Positions 11,550 to 13,751 of a DNA stretch of 13,751 bases are shown here, piece by piece. The notes beneath the pieces are model-generated. The model made no database searches, was not told the DNA's origin, and saw nothing but the letters and a program-made list of their open reading frames with translations. Both the position numbers and the translations under genes were made by a program. The stretch covers positions 1 to 13,751 of the forward strand of contig MNDB01000014.1 of assembly GCA_001914705.1 (NCBI GenBank), read 5' to 3'. Positions within the stretch are counted from its first letter, which is position 1. Every line of letters begins with the position of its first letter. Source of the DNA: Actinobacteria bacterium 13_2_20CM_68_14. Its GTDB lineage: Bacteria; Actinomycetota; Thermoleophilia; Gaiellales; Gaiellaceae.

Positions 11550-12139
11550 ATGCGACGGTCGACGCACGTGATCCGTACACAGCCGGCCATTCGCAGCGCG
11601 TCCAGGAGATCGCCCTCTCCGTTGCGCGGGAGCTCGGAATCGAAGGGCGCGAGCTCGATGCGATCGGCCACGCTGGACTCTTCCACGACATCGGCAAGCT
11701 CGGCGTGCCGGACGCGATCCTGACGAAGCCGGCGAAGCTGACCGAGCAGGAGTACGAGCTGATGAAGCAACACCCCGCCGACGGCGCCAAGATCGTTGCG
11801 AAGTTCGGGCGACTGCGCGATGCGGTCCCTCTGATCCACCACCACCACGAGCGCTGGGACGGGCAGGGGTATCCGCACGGGCTCGCAGCCGATTCGATTC
11901 CGCTCGGCGCGGCGATCGTCGGGCTCGCGGATGCCTGGGACGCGATGACGACCGACCGCCCATATCATCGCGCCCTGGATCCGGGCGAGGCGGAAGCGGA
12001 GCTTCGGAGGCACCGCGGCACCCAGTTCGCACCGGTGGTCGTGGACGCGTTCTTTCGCGTCTTCGAGCGACCTGGAGCGACCGATCGCGACCCCGTGCGG
12101 ACGACGCAACCGCTTCGCGTCGTGACTCGAACCGCCTGA
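11510..12139 (+). CDS. HD-GYP domain phosphodiesterase, 3' half of a probable frameshifted gene
   Basis: 209 residues if started at GTG 11510. HD-GYP proteins hydrolyse cyclic di-GMP. The domain is complete: TLNATVDARDPYTAGHSQRV opens it, the HD motif is FHDIGKLGVPDAIL, and the GYP region is HHHHERWDGQGYP. ADAWDAMTTDRPYH follows, as usual. The domain has all expected metal ligands and should be active if translated. It has no promoter or Shine-Dalgarno sequence of its own, and its start lies inside the sensor reading frame, 40 nt before that frame's stop. Normal proteins carry a longer coiled linker after the second membrane helix, so part of the linker as well as the frame seems lost. The diguanylate cyclase gene follows downstream. 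Confidence 0.85.
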   Translation: MLEQDALEAVATLNATVDARDPYTAGHSQRVQEIALSVARELGIEGRELDAIGHAGLFHDIGKLGVPDAILTKPAKLTEQEYELMKQHPADGAKIVAKFGRLRDAVPLIHHHHERWDGQGYPHGLAADSIPLGAAIVGLADAWDAMTTDRPYHRALDPGEAEAELRRHRGTQFAPVVVDAFFRVFERPGATDRDPVRTTQPLRVVTRTA

Positions 12140-12257
12140 CCAGCCTGGGAGACGAGATCCCCCACCAGGGCGATTCGAACTCCGTTGGGATGGCTGATGC
12201 TGGGAGTGCGGCGATAGGCAGGGTTCAGAGGAGGGCAGTTCGATCGGCGGCGAGAGG

Positions 12258-13751
12258 ATGACCCGAAAGGCTCATGGGCGGCGACACGCGCGATTGACGC
12301 GCCTGTTCGCGCGGGCGAGGCGCCGGCCGCGCGACCTTGTGGGAGTCGGAGCGCTCGTCGGCGTCACCGAGCTCGTGCGTGCGGAGAGCGACCTTCCGAC
12401 CGTCCTCTCGCTGATCGCGCGGACGGTCGCGGAAGTCGTCGGCTTCGGCACCGTCGTTCTCAATCTCTACCGCCGTGAGTGGGACGACTTCTGCGTCGCG
12501 ACCGTTCACGGCGACAAGGAAGTGCAGCGCGCCTTGCTCGGCAGCACCTACAGCCGGGAGAGCTGGACGCAGCTGCTCGACGACCGCTTCCTCCGCGACG
12601 GCGCGTTCTTCATCAAGCACGGCGAGTTCGACTGGCAAAACGACACCGGCAAGCGCTACGTCCCCGTCCGCGAGGTCAGCGAGCACCCGGAGGCGTGGAA
12701 CCCGGATGACGAAGTCTTCGTACCGCTGTATGGACCCGGCGAGGAGCTGCTCGGAATCCTCTCGCTCGGCGACCCGGCCTCGGGCCTGCGGCCGAGCGAC
12801 GAAGAGTTCGGGCTGCTCGTCGGTCTCGCCCACTACGCCGCGCAGGCCCTCGCGGCCGCGCAAGCGGCGATCGTGCGCGCGCGGCATCGTGCGGCCCTGG
12901 AAGAGCTGATGCACGTCTCCTCGGGATTGACGCAGACGCTCTCAACGGACTCAATCCTGCAATCCGTGTGTAACGGGATCGCGAACGCACTCGGCTTCGA
13001 GAAGGTGTGCGTCGACCTCCTCGCCGAGGACGGGTCGACGCTCGTGACACGGGCCGCAGCCGGGTGGGCGGGCACCGACCCCCTGCTGACCGAGAACCTC
13101 TCCCTCACCGAGATCGCGTCGCTGTTCGACTCCGAGTTCGAGGTTGCCGGCTGCTTCCTCGTCCCGGACGAGATCGCCCGGAACCGCGTGGCGACGAGCC
13201 AGGTCATCTACGAGTCCGAGCTGAACGGGCGCGGTCCGCACGCATGGAACCACCACTGGCTGGTGATCCCGCTGCACGGACCGCAGGAGGAGGTCATCGG
13301 CGTGATCTGGGTCGACGAGCCCGAGGACCGGCTGCTACCGAGCGAGGAAAGGCTGCAAGCGCTGCGGATCTTCGCCAACCAGACGGCGAGCGCACTGACG
13401 CTTGCGACGCAGTTCGAGCAGATGCGCTATCTCGCCGACCACGATCCGCTGACACAGCTGCCGAACCGGCGCGCGTTCATGCGTGAACTCGATCGCGGCG
13501 TGGCTGAGGCGGTCGCCGCCGACGTTCCTCTCGCGCTGATCGTGCTCGACCTCGACGGACTCAAGCAGCTGAACGACCGGCACGGTCACGCCGCGGGAGA
13601 CGATTGCCTCGTCCGAGTTGGCCGGCTTCTTCGTACTGAGCTCCGGCCGGGCGACAAGGCGTTCCGAATCGGCGGCGACGAATTCGCCATCTTGCTCCCG
13701 GAAACGAGCGGGCCGGGCGCCGAGGAGGTGACGGAGCGGCTTGTCGAGTGG
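12258..13751 (+). CDS. GAF-GAF-GGDEF diguanylate cyclase (3' end cut by window edge)
   Basis: First 498 residues of a cytosolic signalling protein that should make cyclic di-GMP. Two GAF-like sensor domains lie at about 30-200 and 210-390, the second opening ALEELMHVSSGLTQTLS. The cyclase domain begins at DPLTQLPNRRAF (396-407). Metal-site residues are in LIVLDLDGLKQLND. The active site GGDEF is intact at 472-476. An RPGD sequence at 463-466 sits exactly five residues before it, matching the RxxD inhibitory site for product feedback. No membrane helix is seen. ATG 12258 is the first start after the in-frame stop at 12195-12197. Its N-terminus is very basic, and GTG 12339 is an alternative. 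The end of the GGDEF domain and any following domain lie outside the window. Confidence 0.88.
   Translation, partial: MTRKAHGRRHARLTRLFARARRRPRDLVGVGALVGVTELVRAESDLPTVLSLIARTVAEVVGFGTVVLNLYRREWDDFCVATVHGDKEVQRALLGSTYSRESWTQLLDDRFLRDGAFFIKHGEFDWQNDTGKRYVPVREVSEHPEAWNPDDEVFVPLYGPGEELLGILSLGDPASGLRPSDEEFGLLVGLAHYAAQALAAAQAAIVRARHRAALEELMHVSSGLTQTLSTDSILQSVCNGIANALGFEKVCVDLLAEDGSTLVTRAAAGWAGTDPLLTENLSLTEIASLFDSEFEVAGCFLVPDEIARNRVATSQVIYESELNGRGPHAWNHHWLVIPLHGPQEEVIGVIWVDEPEDRLLPSEERLQALRIFANQTASALTLATQFEQMRYLADHDPLTQLPNRRAFMRELDRGVAEAVAADVPLALIVLDLDGLKQLNDRHGHAAGDDCLVRVGRLLRTELRPGDKAFRIGGDEFAILLPETSGPGAEEVTERLVEW

Noticed and set aside
11250..12032. A 260-codon minus-strand frame opposite the sensor/HD-GYP genes.
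   Set aside because: It is a shadow frame: Arg/Ser/Ala-rich, with no motifs, antisense to the conserved HD-GYP domain.
12160..12195. A tRNA-like T-loop (GATTCGAAC) after the HD-GYP gene.
   Set aside because: Neither strand gives a paired T-stem, acceptor stem or anticodon arm around it.
12140..12257. The gap before the diguanylate cyclase as a riboswitch site for cyclic di-GMP.
   Set aside because: I could not find the conserved core or stems of a known cyclic di-GMP riboswitch. Only weak inverted repeats and a GGAGGG distant from the start are present.

Overview
The window is GC-rich DNA, about two thirds G+C by eye, with many GTG starts, short gaps and frequent 4-bp stop/start overlaps. 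The gene families suggest an actinobacterium, most likely of the Thermoleophilia (Gaiellales/Solirubrobacterales) type: a secreted NlpC/P60 protein, an ECF sigma factor with a soluble zinc anti-sigma factor, a G1 glutamic peptidase, and GAF/GGDEF and HD-GYP signalling proteins. The taxon is inferred from protein character and was not tested. There is no phage or insertion-sequence gene, CRISPR array, tRNA or rRNA. No gene-free stretch exceeds 300 bases.

Layout. 1-1261 (minus): a zinc alcohol dehydrogenase, then a histidine-phosphatase-like protein joined by a GTGA overlap and cut by the window edge. 1281-2276 (plus): a secreted NlpC/P60 peptidase, head to head with the dehydrogenase. 2284-3578 (minus): ECF sigma factor, zf-HC2 anti-sigma factor and a small membrane protein, apparently one operon. 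A 33-bp REP-like palindrome lies between this operon and a divergent FAD/NAD(P) disulfide oxidoreductase (3751-5160), which is followed by tandem hairpins. 5384-5911 (plus): a cold-shock protein, a 12-bp GNRA-capped hairpin, and an IF-1-like gene whose best start is ATC. Its stop codon overlaps that of a dienelactone-hydrolase-like gene on the minus strand, which lies 5 bp downstream of a secreted G1 glutamic peptidase (6597-7400). A tandem ~110-bp repeat (7452-7671) separates the peptidase from an M15 peptidase gene (7676-8293). That gene is divergent from an L,D-transpeptidase gene (8322-9035) across only 28 bp. A perfect 30-bp palindrome ends the transpeptidase gene and, from the other side, a pair of sulfotransferase genes (9073-10769, minus). 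The right end is cyclic-di-GMP signalling: a membrane sensor and an HD-GYP phosphodiesterase that look like one gene split by a frameshift (10857-12139), then a GAF-GAF-GGDEF diguanylate cyclase cut by the window end.

Themes. Three secreted enzymes act on peptidoglycan or its peptides (NlpC/P60, M15, L,D-transpeptidase). A cold-shock OB-fold gene sits beside an OB-fold initiation-factor gene, so this may be a small cold-response translation unit. Cyclic-di-GMP breakdown and synthesis genes are neighbours. Several genes have no Shine-Dalgarno sequence but carry a TANNNT hexamer 6-10 nt before the start codon, which suggests widespread leaderless or very short-leader transcripts. The oxidoreductase, cold-shock and IF-1 genes have strong Shine-Dalgarno sites. 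The observations I rate highest are the ATC-started IF-1 gene, the split HD-GYP gene, the csp-hairpin-infA module, the 30-bp palindrome at the convergent gene ends and the 110-bp tandem repeat.
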